From Pseudomonas sp. PDM05 (GTDB taxonomy: Bacteria > Pseudomonadota > Gammaproteobacteria > Pseudomonadales > Pseudomonadaceae), in NCBI RefSeq assembly GCF_014851685.1, contig NZ_JACVAC010000002.1, positions 372,001 to 436,000 on the forward strand: 64,000 bases of DNA, given 5' to 3'. A program made the position numbers and the translations under genes. Positions within the stretch are counted from its first letter, which is position 1. Every line of letters starts with the position of its first letter. The notes under the pieces are model-generated. The model had not been told where the DNA came from, searched no databases, and worked only from the letters and a program-made list of their open reading frames with translations. Positions 1 through 8,996 of the stretch are shown here, piece by piece.

Positions 1-220
1 CAATGGCCTTGCCCTGCCCTTCGCTGATTTGCTTGAGGTCGACGTTGACCTTGGCGGCGGCAGCCTTGGCAAGGATCAGCGCGCGAATGAATTGCGCGGG
101 CATACGTTGACGGCTGATCGGGAAGTTGTTCACCGCGCGCTGGGTTTGTGCGCCATACAAGGCCTCGGCCGGCACTTGCAGTTCGCCCATGCTGTCGCGT
201 TCGATACGGGTGTTACTCAT
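1..220 (-). CDS. fumC: Fumarate hydratase class II, N-terminal part (cut by window edge)
   Basis: The first 73 codons translate to a start typical of class II fumarases (MSNTRIERDSMGELQVP, then YGAQTQRAVNNFPIS). FumC interconverts fumarate and malate in the TCA cycle without an iron-sulfur cluster, so it is the form used under iron limitation or oxidative stress. The ATG at 218-220 has an AAGGA ribosome site 8 bases upstream, inside the end of fagA, and the two genes overlap by 8 bases, so they are probably translationally coupled. In P. aeruginosa the order is fagA-fumC-orfX-sodA, transcribed from a Fur promoter; the rest should lie left of this window. Confidence 0.93.
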   Translation of the reverse strand, partial: MSNTRIERDSMGELQVPAEALYGAQTQRAVNNFPISRQRMPAQFIRALILAKAAAAKVNVDLKQISEGQGKAI

Positions 221-608
221 CGGAGGATCCTTGCACAAGGTCAGACACAGAAAGGGAAGGCAGCAACTCGCAGGTCGCCAATTGCCAGGCAAAGGTCTGC
301 CAGCGCTTGAGGCGGCAGGCGCAGTGGGAAAGCTTTTCCAGGTCGCGCAGGGGGCGCCAGGCCTGGTCCAGGCATGTCGTGCGCCAATGCCAGGGCAGCG
401 CAATATCGCCGGCGGTGTCGAGCAGCAGGTGGAATGAGGTTTCAGCGATCGTCCACGGATGGGTCGCAGTGCAGCACGCCAGGTATCGACCCTCGTTGAG
501 GTAATGTTCGATCAGGCGCGGCTCGTCGGGATTGAGGCCGCAGCGAATCTGACGACTCATCCAGCGCCAGCTCTCCAGGTAAGGATCCTCATGCAGGACA
601 GAACTCAT
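213..608 (-). CDS. fagA: FagA-like Fur-associated protein
   Basis: 131-residue protein directly upstream of fumC and downstream of a Fur-box-like sequence, which is the position of fagA in Pseudomonas. It is rich in Trp, Cys and His (for example CCTATHPW and CACRLKRWQ), with no signal peptide or membrane segment. Its molecular function is unknown; the name comes from its Fur-controlled operon with fumC and sodA. I chose the ATG at 608 (reading MSSVLHEDPYLESWRW); a GTG at 617 is in frame but has no ribosome site. Identity rests on context as much as on sequence. Confidence 0.8.
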   Translation of the reverse strand: MSSVLHEDPYLESWRWMSRQIRCGLNPDEPRLIEHYLNEGRYLACCTATHPWTIAETSFHLLLDTAGDIALPWHWRTTCLDQAWRPLRDLEKLSHCACRLKRWQTFAWQLATCELLPSLSVSDLVQGSSDE

Positions 609-642
609 GATCCACACTCATTCGGTAATGATATTTATTATT

Positions 643-661
643 AAATGATATTGAGAATCAA
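643..661 (-). promoter_or_regulatory. Fur box upstream of fagA-fumC
   Basis: The AT-rich stretch 625-661 contains AATGATATTGAGAATCA, close to the Fur consensus GATAATGATAATCATTATC, with further AATGAT/ATTATT hexamers beside it. It lies 35-53 bases upstream of the fagA start, where a promoter would be covered by Fur-Fe2+. This matches the known iron control of the fagA-fumC-sodA operon. Confidence 0.75.
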
Positions 662-700
662 AACAAGAGCCGCAAGTCAATCCACCTGTCACGCAAGCAC

Positions 701-738
701 AAAAAAGGCGCGCCATCAGTGATGATGGCGCGCCTTTT
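701..738 (-). terminator. Intrinsic terminator after pmbA
   Basis: A perfect 16-base-pair inverted repeat (arms 703-718 and 723-738, four-base loop) with A-runs on the left and T-runs on the right. It lies 20 bases past the pmbA stop and can act in both directions. Confidence 0.85.
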
Positions 739-758
739 CTGTTGAAGCGTCGGGAGGG

Positions 759-2105
759 TCAGCTGCCAGCGACAGTCATCCGCTCAATCAATACCGAACC
801 TGTGTGAATGTTGCTACGCCGTTCCAGGTCGTTACCCACCGCGACGATTTGCTTGAACATGTCGCGCATGTTGCCGGCGATGGTCACTTCCTGGACCGCG
901 AACTGAATCTCGCCGTTTTCCACCCAGAAACCCGCCGCACCACGGGAGTAATCACCGGTCACCATGTTCAGGCCATGCCCCATCAACTCAGTCACCAGCA
1001 GGCCACGCCCCATGCGACGCAGCAACGCCGCCTGGTCTTCATCGCCATGGGTAACGAACAGGTTGTGCACGCCACCGGCGTTGGCCGTGCTCGGCAGGCC
1101 GAGCTTGCGGCCGGAGTATGTCCCCAGCACATAGGACACCAACTCGCCGTTTTCGACGAACGGTTTGGCATAGGTCGCCAGGCCATCGCCGTCGAACGCC
1201 GAGCTTCCCATGGCACGCATCAGGTGCGGGCGCTCATCGAGGGTCAACCACTCCGGGAACAGCTTTTGCCCGATAGCGCCCTCAAGGAACGACGACTTGC
1301 GGTACAGGTTGCCGCCGGAAATCGCGCCGAGGAAACTGCTGAACAAACCACCGGCCAACTCCGCCGAAAACAACACCGGCACTTCGCAAGTTGGCACCGG
1401 TCGCGCGCCCAAGCGGCTGGCGGCACGTTGTGCGGCGCGCTGGCCAATGCTGACCGGGTCCGCCAGCAACTCGCCCTGGCGGCTTACGTCGTACCAGTAA
1501 TCACGCTGCATCTGGCCGTTGGCTTCAGCGATCATCACGCAGCTCAGGCTATGGCGAGTGGAGGCATACCCCCCTACAAAACCATGGCTGTTGCCGTAGA
1601 CACGACAACCCTGATGCGTGCTCAACGTGGTGCCATCGGCGTTCTTGATGCGGGCATCTGCATCGAACGCAGCGGCTTCGCAGGTCAATGCCAGTTCAAT
1701 GGCCTGCTCTGGGGTAATGTCCCAGGCGTGGAACAGATCGAAGTCTTTCAAGTCCTTGGCCATCAGCGCTTTGTCGGCCAGGCCCGAGCTTTCATCCTCG
1801 GAGGTGTGCTTGGCAATCGCCAAAGCGGCGGCGACGGTTTCGCGGATCGCCTCCGGGCCGCTCGCCGATGTACTGGCCGAACCTTTACGCTGCCCTACGT
1901 ACAAGGTGATGCCAAAACCCTGGTCGCGGTTGAACTCAACGGTTTCCACTTCCCGCTGGCGTACCGATGTCGACAGCCCCTGCTCCAGCGACACCGCCAC
2001 CTCACAGGCACTGGCCCCCTGGCGCTTGGCCTCGGCAAGGATCTGCTCGACTTGTTCCTGCAGTGCCGGTAACGCTTGCGGGCCGACGCTTTGGGCTGCA
2101 CTCAT
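759..2105 (-). CDS. pmbA: Metalloprotease PmbA/TldE
   Basis: 448 residues, close to the E. coli protein (450). TldE partners TldD in a cytosolic heterodimeric protease that unfolds and degrades small peptides, matures microcin B17 and acts on the CcdA antitoxin. TldE lacks the HExxxH zinc motif seen in TldD; its matching region reads ELMGHGLNMVTGDYSRGAAGFWVENG near the C-terminus. The ATG at 2105 has GGAG 6 bases upstream; an in-frame GTG at 2117 is less likely. It is divergent from darP, while its partner tldD lies on the far side of darP on the same strand. Confidence 0.95.
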   Translation of the reverse strand: MSAAQSVGPQALPALQEQVEQILAEAKRQGASACEVAVSLEQGLSTSVRQREVETVEFNRDQGFGITLYVGQRKGSASTSASGPEAIRETVAAALAIAKHTSEDESSGLADKALMAKDLKDFDLFHAWDITPEQAIELALTCEAAAFDADARIKNADGTTLSTHQGCRVYGNSHGFVGGYASTRHSLSCVMIAEANGQMQRDYWYDVSRQGELLADPVSIGQRAAQRAASRLGARPVPTCEVPVLFSAELAGGLFSSFLGAISGGNLYRKSSFLEGAIGQKLFPEWLTLDERPHLMRAMGSSAFDGDGLATYAKPFVENGELVSYVLGTYSGRKLGLPSTANAGGVHNLFVTHGDEDQAALLRRMGRGLLVTELMGHGLNMVTGDYSRGAAGFWVENGEIQFAVQEVTIAGNMRDMFKQIVAVGNDLERRSNIHTGSVLIERMTVAGS

Positions 2106-2213
2106 GGTTTTCTCCACTCAAATTCTGCTTTCGGTTAAGGCCATCGAGCGACCGGGCCGGACAAGCGGCCCCCGACTGGTTATCATGGCGGCGTTTCTTT
2201 GCGGACTGCCACC

Positions 2214-2735
2214 ATGGTTGATTCTTACGACGACTCCCTCGATGGGGAGAAAAGCAAAACCCAGGTCAAACGTGAGCTGCATGCTCTGGTTGACCTGGGC
2301 GAGCGCCTTACAACGCTCAAGAAAGACTTGATTGCAAAACTGCCATTGACCGACGAAATGCGCCGGGCTCTTGCAGACGCACCCAAGCACACCGCGAATA
2401 TCGCGCGTAAACGCCACATCATGTTTATCGGCAAGCTGATGCGCGATCAGGACACTGACGCCATTCTGGCCTTGCTCGATCAAACCGATGCCTCCACTCG
2501 CCAGTACAACGAACGCTTCCATAACCTGGAACGTTGGCGTGACCGCCTGATCTCGGGCGACGACGCCGTGCTGGAGAAATTCGTGCTGGACTACCCGGAC
2601 GCGGACCGCCAGCAATTGCGCTCCCTGATCCGCCAGGCCCAACACGAGCTGGCGCATAACAAGGCGCCGGCCACCAGCCGTAAAATCTTCAAGTACATCC
2701 GTGAGCTGGACGAGACTCAACGCGGTCTGCGCTGA
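2214..2735 (+). CDS. darP: Ribosome biogenesis factor DarP (YjgA, DUF615)
   Basis: 173-residue, highly charged helical protein of the YjgA family: acidic N-terminus ([21 protein letters not shown]), then the conserved [12 protein letters not shown] and [15 protein letters not shown] segments, and a C-terminal [11 protein letters not shown]. DarP binds late 50S assembly intermediates and helps formation of the peptidyl-transferase centre. The ATG at 2214 gives the usual family start; a longer frame from 2199 adds only MRTAT. It sits between tldD (convergent) and pmbA (divergent), a common Pseudomonas arrangement. Confidence 0.92.
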   Translation: MVDSYDDSLDGEKSKTQVKRELHALVDLGERLTTLKKDLIAKLPLTDEMRRALADAPKHTANIARKRHIMFIGKLMRDQDTDAILALLDQTDASTRQYNERFHNLERWRDRLISGDDAVLEKFVLDYPDADRQQLRSLIRQAQHELAHNKAPATSRKIFKYIRELDETQRGLR

Positions 2736-2746
2736 TCCTCTTCCCC

Positions 2747-2767
2747 GGGTGGCGATCTTCGCCACCC
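2747..2767. terminator. Hairpin between convergent darP and tldD
   Basis: GGGTGGCGA and TCGCCACCC form a 9-base-pair stem with a three-base loop, midway between two convergent stop codons. T-tracts on both sides are poor, so this is only a likely bidirectional terminator. Confidence 0.5.
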
Positions 2768-2782
2768 GAAGCTCCACTCTTC

Positions 2783-4225
2783 CTACGAGCCCGTGCCTCC
2801 CACGGTGATCGCATCAATTTTCAGCGTTGGCTGGCCGACACCCACCGGCACCGACTGCCCATCCTTGCCGCATGTGCCCACGCCGCTGTCCAGCGACAGG
2901 TCGTTACCGACCATCGACACCTTGCTCATGGCTTCCGGCCCGTTGCCAATCAACGTTGCGCCTTTGACCGGCGCGGTGATCTTGCCGTCTTCGATCAGGT
3001 ACGCCTCGCTGGTGGAGAACACGAACTTGCCACTGGTGATGTCCACCTGGCCGCCACCCAGGTTGGCGCAGTAGATTCCGCGTTTTACCGAGGCGATGAT
3101 TTCCGCCGGGTCGCTTTCGCCACCGAGCATGTAGGTGTTGGTCATGCGTGGCATCGGCAGGTGCGCATAGGACTCGCGACGACCGTTGCCGGTACGTGCC
3201 ACGCCCATCAGGCGAGCGTTGAGTTTGTCTTGCATATAGCCCTTGAGCACGCCGTTTTCGATCAGCGTGGTGCATTCGGTTGGAGTGCCTTCATCGTCGA
3301 CACTCAACGAGCCACGGCGCCCGGCCAAGGTGCCGTCATCGACAATGGTGCACAGCTTGGACGCAACCATCTCGCCCATGCGCCCGCTGTAGGCCGAGCT
3401 GCCCTTGCGGTTGAAGTCACCTTCCAGACCATGGCCCACGGCCTCGTGCAGCAATACGCCGGACCAACCCGAGCCCAACACCACCGGCAACGTACCGGCC
3501 GGGGCCGGAATGGCCTCCAGGTTCACCAGCGCCTGACGCAGCGCTTCACGGGCATACCCCATGGCGCGGTCATCAGTGAGGAAATAACGGTAGTCGGTAC
3601 GCCCGCCACCGCCATGCCCGCCGCGCTCCCGGCGGCCATTCTGCTCGACGATCACACTGACGTTGAAGCGCACCAGCGGCCGTACATCCGCCGCCAGGCC
3701 GCCATCGGTGGAGGCCACCAGGATGCGCTCCCACACACCGGCCATGCTCACGGTGACCTGCTGGATACGCGGGTCAAGGGCGCGGGTAGCCGCGTCGACA
3801 CGTTTGAGCAGCTCGACCTTCTCCGCACGGCTGATCACTTCCAGGGGGTTATCGGGCGCATACAATTGCGCCACGTCCTGGGTACTGAACGCCTGCACCG
3901 TACCGTTTTGCCCGGCACGGGAGATCGAACGCGCCGCACGCGCTGCCAGGCCCAAGGCTTCCAGGGTGATCGCGTTGCTGTAGGCAAAACCGGTTTTTTC
4001 TCCGGATTGCGCACGCACGCCTACACCTTGGTCAAGGTTGAAACTGCCTTCCTTGACGATGCCGTCTTCAAGGGCCCAGGACTCGGAGATCTGCCCCTGG
4101 AAATACAGGTCAGCCGCGTCGATACCCGGCCCGGCCAGATCGCCCAGCACGGTTTGCAAGCTTTCGATGGTCACGCCACCAGGTGCCAGGAGGTGTTCAC
4201 TGACTGAGGACAACAACTCGCTCAT
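2783..4225 (-). CDS. tldD: Metalloprotease TldD
   Basis: 480 residues. TldD is the catalytic subunit of the TldD/TldE protease. The zinc motif HEAVGH is at about residues 260-265, followed by [13 protein letters not shown]-terminal segments [14 protein letters not shown] and ALIDNGP-like blocks fit the family. I start at the ATG at 4225 ([18 protein letters not shown]); a longer open frame reaches 4405 but runs into the nitrilase gene in another frame. It is the last gene of the mre-rng-yhdP-nitrilase transcription unit, 16 bases after the nitrilase stop. Confidence 0.96.
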   Translation of the reverse strand: MSELLSSVSEHLLAPGGVTIESLQTVLGDLAGPGIDAADLYFQGQISESWALEDGIVKEGSFNLDQGVGVRAQSGEKTGFAYSNAITLEALGLAARAARSISRAGQNGTVQAFSTQDVAQLYAPDNPLEVISRAEKVELLKRVDAATRALDPRIQQVTVSMAGVWERILVASTDGGLAADVRPLVRFNVSVIVEQNGRRERGGHGGGGRTDYRYFLTDDRAMGYAREALRQALVNLEAIPAPAGTLPVVLGSGWSGVLLHEAVGHGLEGDFNRKGSSAYSGRMGEMVASKLCTIVDDGTLAGRRGSLSVDDEGTPTECTTLIENGVLKGYMQDKLNARLMGVARTGNGRRESYAHLPMPRMTNTYMLGGESDPAEIIASVKRGIYCANLGGGQVDITSGKFVFSTSEAYLIEDGKITAPVKGATLIGNGPEAMSKVSMVGNDLSLDSGVGTCGKDGQSVPVGVGQPTLKIDAITVGGTGS

Positions 4226-4241
4226 AGGTTTGGCCTTAAAT

Positions 4242-5090
4242 TCATCGTTCCGAAGCAGGCCGCTGTGCGCCCTGCGAGAAAAAACGCCGGTGGCTGACCA
4301 CCGGCATGCGCGCCCGTATCGACGCTTGTTCACTGCTATCGCGTTCGGCCAACAACACCGCTTCGCCTTGATCCTGTTGCGCCAGCACCCGCCCCCACGG
4401 GTCAACGATCGCTGCGTGACCGTAGGTTTCCCGCGGCCCCGGATGCACGCCGCCCTGGGCGGCCGCCAGCAGGTAACACTGGGTTTCGATGGCGCGTGCG
4501 CGAATCAGCACGTCCCAGTGCGCCGCGCCGGTCACCGCGGTAAACGCCGAAGGCGCGGTAATCAATTCAGCCCCTGCTGCACGCAACTCGCTGTACAGCT
4601 CGGGGAAGCGCAGGTCGTAACACACCGTCAGGCCCAATCGCCCCACCGGCGTGTCCGCCACCACCACGTTGCTGCCGAAAGCATAGTCGTCGGATTCACG
4701 ATAACGACCACGCGCGTCGGCAACGTCCACATCGAACAGGTGCAACTTGTCGTATCGGGCAACGATTTCGCCCTGGTCATCGACCAGCAGCGAACAGGCG
4801 TTGGACTTGGCGTACGGCTGATCCCTGGGCGGCAACGGCAAGGTGCCAGCCACTATCCATAAGGTGAGGTCACGGGCGGTCTGTTTCAACCACGGCAGGA
4901 TCGGTCCTTCGCCCAATGCCTCGGTCCGGCCGATATCGGCCACATCACGCCGGCCCATGGCGGCAAAGTTTTCCGGCAGCACCGCCAGCTTCGCCCCCCC
5001 TGCCGCCGCTTGCTCCAGCAGGCGCCGGGCCTGGGCAAGATTGGCCAGCACATCGCTCTGGCTGACCATTTGAATTACCGCAAAGGACAT
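4242..5090 (-). CDS. Carbon-nitrogen hydrolase (Nit1/deaminated-glutathione-amidase-like)
   Basis: 282 residues, one nitrilase-fold domain. The Glu-Lys-Cys triad is visible: E40 in LPENF, K115 in [10 protein letters not shown] and C157 in VCYDLRFPE. The HLFDVD and LRFPELY segments are those of the Nit1/Nit2-type omega-amidase branch, whose bacterial members hydrolyse deaminated glutathione as a repair reaction; this substrate is inferred from family resemblance. The gene is embedded between yhdP (48-base gap) and tldD (16-base gap). Confidence 0.88.
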   Translation of the reverse strand: MSFAVIQMVSQSDVLANLAQARRLLEQAAAGGAKLAVLPENFAAMGRRDVADIGRTEALGEGPILPWLKQTARDLTLWIVAGTLPLPPRDQPYAKSNACSLLVDDQGEIVARYDKLHLFDVDVADARGRYRESDDYAFGSNVVVADTPVGRLGLTVCYDLRFPELYSELRAAGAELITAPSAFTAVTGAAHWDVLIRARAIETQCYLLAAAQGGVHPGPRETYGHAAIVDPWGRVLAQQDQGEAVLLAERDSSEQASIRARMPVVSHRRFFSQGAQRPASER

Positions 5091-5138
5091 GGGCCGACTC
5101 TCCGTAATGGGCGTGCGACCATGCTACTCCACAGGCTC

Positions 5139-8100
5139 TCAGTTTGGCTTTTCAAATGGCTTGTCGAAGGTGATTTTCGGATCCTTCCACGGCCCCTCGA
5201 CTTTGTATTGCACGCTGGCGAAGCGCGAAACGCGGTCACCGATCAGCTTGTCGATCAGGAACAACGCCCCACCAATCGCCGGAGCCCCCACGATCAACGC
5301 GGCAATCGGCAGGTTGTTGGTGACCGGCAATGTCACCAGCAACTTGGCGTCGACACGGTCGGCCACCAGATCCAGGGTGCCGTTAAGCTCAAGGTTGGTC
5401 GACGGCCCGGTCATGGTGATCGGTTCGCGGGTAACGAACACGCCGTTACTGGCAGCCAACAGGCCTTTGACCCGGTCATAACTCAAGCCCTTGCCGAGCA
5501 AGTCGGAAAAGTCCAGGCGCAACCGGCGCCCGATGGAGTTGAAGTTGAGCAGGCCAAACACACGCAGGGCCTGGGCGCCGCCTTCCACTTCAACGAACTG
5601 ACCGCTGCGAAAGGATGCATCCAGGCTGCCGGAGAAACGTTTCGGCCCCACATAGGCCGGCGAGCCCGGCCAGCGCCCGTCCACGTCCAGATGGAAGTCC
5701 TTGCTGGTGACGGTCGGCGCATAACCCCAGCCCTTGAGTACATCGCCGATATTCTTACCGTCCAGGCGCCCCTTGTACCAACTGCCGCTGCTTCCCGGCG
5801 CGCCTTCCCAGCCGCCATCACCCTTGAGCTGCATGCCCTTGAGGCCAAGGTCCAGATTGGTGAAGGCCAAACCCTTGGTCGTCGGGCGGATCTTCAACGA
5901 CCACGCGCCGATCAAGTCCGGCCCCTGGAACAGCTGGTCGATGGCAATGTCGAGCGCGGGAATATCCTTGGGGTCGATGTCGGCCAAAGGGTCCGGGGCG
6001 TTTTCATCGGCCTGTACGCTCGGGTCCACGGCCGGCAGTTTCACATACTGCAGGTTGATCGCAATCGGCGCGCCCTTGGCGTCCGGCAGGTTCACCGTGC
6101 CCTTGGCCTGCTGGCTGTCGAGCTGCAGGCCCCACGCCGCGGGTTTGCGGTCCAACTGCAATTTGACCTGATCGAACTGGGTGCCAAAGCCGGTCAGCTT
6201 GCCGACCTTGAAGTCGGCGCCGCTGAGCAATTGCTTGGCGCTGCCGCCCGGGTCGTTGCCCGCATAACGGTCCACGAGCTTCTTCCACGGGTCGAGATCC
6301 AGTTCCGACAAGACTCCGCGAATGCGCAGGCCTTTGACTGTCGGCAACAGCGCATCGCCATCACCGAGGAACAACTCGCCCCGGCCGTCATTGAACTTGT
6401 CCGGCGGCGCCGCGAAGGTGAAATTCGCCAGCTCGCCATAATCGAACCAGTAGCGGCGCTCGTTACCCTGCAAGGTCATGCGGAATACACTGTCACGCCC
6501 CTGACTGGCTGGCATGCCAAAGGGCGCTGGCAAATCCACTGCCACGCCCTTGAGGTTGGAGCTGACCATCAGTTGACTGTCGGCACCGTCAAGGTTCAGT
6601 TGCAGCTGGTACGGAATATCGCCGGACACCGGCAACGGCTGGCTGATTTTCAACCAGTCCGTCAGCCGCTTGACCGTGACCTGCCCTTTGGCCGTCACGC
6701 GCGTACTGATATTGCCCGGCTTGCCGCCGGCAACAATCTGCGCGCTGATCGGCCGGTCGAACGCCTGGGCCGTGATGTTCTGGCCACTGAGGCCCTTGGC
6801 GCTGTCGAAGCGGAAATCCCCCTTGAGCTGGGTCAGGTCCAAGGTGGGCTCGGCCAATTGCAGGCGGGACTTGTCGGTCTTGAAGTCCACCACGATTTTC
6901 GGTTCGGCGCCCTTGGCCAGCGGTATGTCCAGATCCAGGCTGCCTTGCAGGTCGCCCTCGCCCTTCCAGCCGGCAAACGTCGAAGCCGTGCCGATCGGCG
7001 CTTCCTGAAGGATCTTCAGACCATCCCCCAGGCCGCCGGCAAAACCGCCGGTGAGCAGCAGGTGGCTGTCCTTGTCCGCCGGCGCATGGGGAATATTGAC
7101 GTAGATGTCGTTGACCTTGGTGTCGAGCAATTGCCCCTTGCTGGCCAGGATGCGCACACCGCTCTCTTCGACGAACACTTCACCCGTGACCTTGCTCACA
7201 TGCGGCCAGCCTGGCTGGAACGCCAGTTCGGCGTCATGCACCTTGAAGAACAGGCTGATATTGCGCGAGGCGGGCAACGCATCGTGGTTGAGCGAGCCCT
7301 GGTATTGGAAGAACCCCTCGTCGACCGCACCTTTGAGAATCGCCGTGCGCAGCCATTCATCCAGCGCCGGGCTCAACACCGCCGGCAGGTATTTGGAGGT
7401 GAAGCGCCCGTCGCCATCGACCATGCCGACCCGCAGGTCCATGTAGTCTTCGCGGCTTTGGTCAAAACTCAGGCGAATCAAGAAATCGGCAGCCACTTTG
7501 CCCTCTTCGCCCAGCACCTTGATATACGGCGCGATCAGGGTGAAGCCATCTTTATCCAGCTTCCACGTCAGGCGCGCATTGGCCTGGATGTACTGCCAGG
7601 GTTTGGCAAAGATGGGATCCAGGTGCAGGGAAAAGTCCCTGCTGTCCATGCGCAGTTCGCCATGGCCAAGGTCACCGCTGATACTGCCGGAAATGTTACG
7701 GGCAGCCGGGGCACCGAAGTAGGCGTCAAACCCCACACGTTCGAGATTGGCGGCGAAACTGAGTTTTTGATCCGTGGTGTCCTGAGGACGGAAATCCACC
7801 AGCACATTGCGCAGCAAGCCAATCGCCTTCAGGTGCTCGATGGTCGTGGCGAAACCTTCGGGCAACGGCGCCAGGGCATTGAGCAACGGTGTGATGGGGG
7901 TCAGGTCCAGGCGGTCCGCCTGAAGCTTCCACACCTCCTGGTCCTTGTCGGTGGCCAGGCTTTGCTGCAATTGCACGCGCGATTCCCAGCGGGTCTCGCC
8001 CAGGTTCATCGCCAGCGAGTCGAACAGCACCGTAAGACCGCTATCACTGCGTTGCAGGTAGGCGTTGAGGGCCAGGTTTTCAATGTGCACCGGCTTGCGC

Positions 8101-8954
8101 TCGGCGTAGCTGCCCTTGATCTGTGGCGAGTTGAGGCGCACCACCGCGCTTTGCACGGTGCCCTTGGCCCAGGTCAGCCAGAATTCGCCGCCGGCCTTGA
8201 ATTGGGTGAGTTTCCATTGCTGCGTCAGCTTGGCCGGAATCCACTTGGCCCAGTCGCTCTGGGGCAGGCTCAGGTAGGCCTGTGCTTCAGCGTCTTGCCA
8301 TTGGCTCGCACGAATCCGCGTGCGCAAGCTCAGTGCCAGGGGCTGGCCATCAGGCAGGGTCAGGCGCGCGTCCAGGCGCTGGCGGGTGATGCCGGTGTGC
8401 AAGCTCAGGCCGACATATGTCAGGGTCAACGGGGGCTGGTCGAAGGGTTGCAAGGTCACCTGGCTGTCGAGCAGTGACACACGCTTGACCATCTGCATAC
8501 GCTGGAGCAATTGCTGTGGGTCCAGCGGCTGGTCATCCTGCACCGGCAGGCCTTGCAGCGCCCAGTGGCCGTCCTTGTCTTCCTTGACGCTGAGTTGCAG
8601 GCCACTGACTTCCAGATGTGCGATGCGCACTTCACGCGCCATCAGGCTGGCCCAGATGTCCGGCACCACTTCGACCTGATCCAGGCGCAAGGCGCTGCTG
8701 CCCTCGCCCAGCATCACGTCGTGGGCCAGCAGCATCGGCGCAAAGCCGCTCCAACGGCCTTCAAGGCTGCCAATGTGCAGCGGCATATCCACCGCCGCCT
8801 GGGCCTTGGCCTCGACTTCGGCGCGATATTCGGCCACCAGCGGGGTCAATTCGCGCCCCAGGCTCACGTACACCGCCGCCAGTACCAGCAGCAACGCGCA
8901 AAGGCCCAGGCCCCAACGGGTCAAAGCGGCAAAAAAGCGTGTCAGACGCTCCAT
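5139..8954 (-). CDS. yhdP: YhdP family AsmA-like phospholipid transport protein
   Basis: 1271 residues, the usual size of YhdP. One N-terminal membrane anchor (about residues 14-34, GLCALLLVLAAVYVSLG) precedes a very long periplasmic region rich in beta-strand patterns and ending in SVQYKVEGPWKDPKITF, as in AsmA-like proteins. YhdP, with TamB and YdbH, forms a bridge that moves phospholipid from inner to outer membrane. It lies 42 bases after rng. The opposite strand has a long open frame, a side effect of GC-rich codon use. Confidence 0.92.
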   Translation of the reverse strand: MERLTRFFAALTRWGLGLCALLLVLAAVYVSLGRELTPLVAEYRAEVEAKAQAAVDMPLHIGSLEGRWSGFAPMLLAHDVMLGEGSSALRLDQVEVVPDIWASLMAREVRIAHLEVSGLQLSVKEDKDGHWALQGLPVQDDQPLDPQQLLQRMQMVKRVSLLDSQVTLQPFDQPPLTLTYVGLSLHTGITRQRLDARLTLPDGQPLALSLRTRIRASQWQDAEAQAYLSLPQSDWAKWIPAKLTQQWKLTQFKAGGEFWLTWAKGTVQSAVVRLNSPQIKGSYAERKPVHIENLALNAYLQRSDSGLTVLFDSLAMNLGETRWESRVQLQQSLATDKDQEVWKLQADRLDLTPITPLLNALAPLPEGFATTIEHLKAIGLLRNVLVDFRPQDTTDQKLSFAANLERVGFDAYFGAPAARNISGSISGDLGHGELRMDSRDFSLHLDPIFAKPWQYIQANARLTWKLDKDGFTLIAPYIKVLGEEGKVAADFLIRLSFDQSREDYMDLRVGMVDGDGRFTSKYLPAVLSPALDEWLRTAILKGAVDEGFFQYQGSLNHDALPASRNISLFFKVHDAELAFQPGWPHVSKVTGEVFVEESGVRILASKGQLLDTKVNDIYVNIPHAPADKDSHLLLTGGFAGGLGDGLKILQEAPIGTASTFAGWKGEGDLQGSLDLDIPLAKGAEPKIVVDFKTDKSRLQLAEPTLDLTQLKGDFRFDSAKGLSGQNITAQAFDRPISAQIVAGGKPGNISTRVTAKGQVTVKRLTDWLKISQPLPVSGDIPYQLQLNLDGADSQLMVSSNLKGVAVDLPAPFGMPASQGRDSVFRMTLQGNERRYWFDYGELANFTFAAPPDKFNDGRGELFLGDGDALLPTVKGLRIRGVLSELDLDPWKKLVDRYAGNDPGGSAKQLLSGADFKVGKLTGFGTQFDQVKLQLDRKPAAWGLQLDSQQAKGTVNLPDAKGAPIAINLQYVKLPAVDPSVQADENAPDPLADIDPKDIPALDIAIDQLFQGPDLIGAWSLKIRPTTKGLAFTNLDLGLKGMQLKGDGGWEGAPGSSGSWYKGRLDGKNIGDVLKGWGYAPTVTSKDFHLDVDGRWPGSPAYVGPKRFSGSLDASFRSGQFVEVEGGAQALRVFGLLNFNSIGRRLRLDFSDLLGKGLSYDRVKGLLAASNGVFVTREPITMTGPSTNLELNGTLDLVADRVDAKLLVTLPVTNNLPIAALIVGAPAIGGALFLIDKLIGDRVSRFASVQYKVEGPWKDPKITFDKPFEKPN

Positions 8955-8996
8955 GTCAGGCGACCCTCAAGACAGTCAAAAGTAAGCGAATGGGGA

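Noticed and set aside
3161..4207. Long plus-strand frame opposite tldD, and a similar one opposite pmbA (804-2072)
   Set aside because: Shadow frames; the minus-strand proteins are full-length known families.
5010..8477. A 1155-codon open frame on the plus strand opposite yhdP
   Set aside because: It mirrors the yhdP codons, has no ribosome site or recognisable domain, and its composition is that expected of antisense frames in GC-rich DNA.
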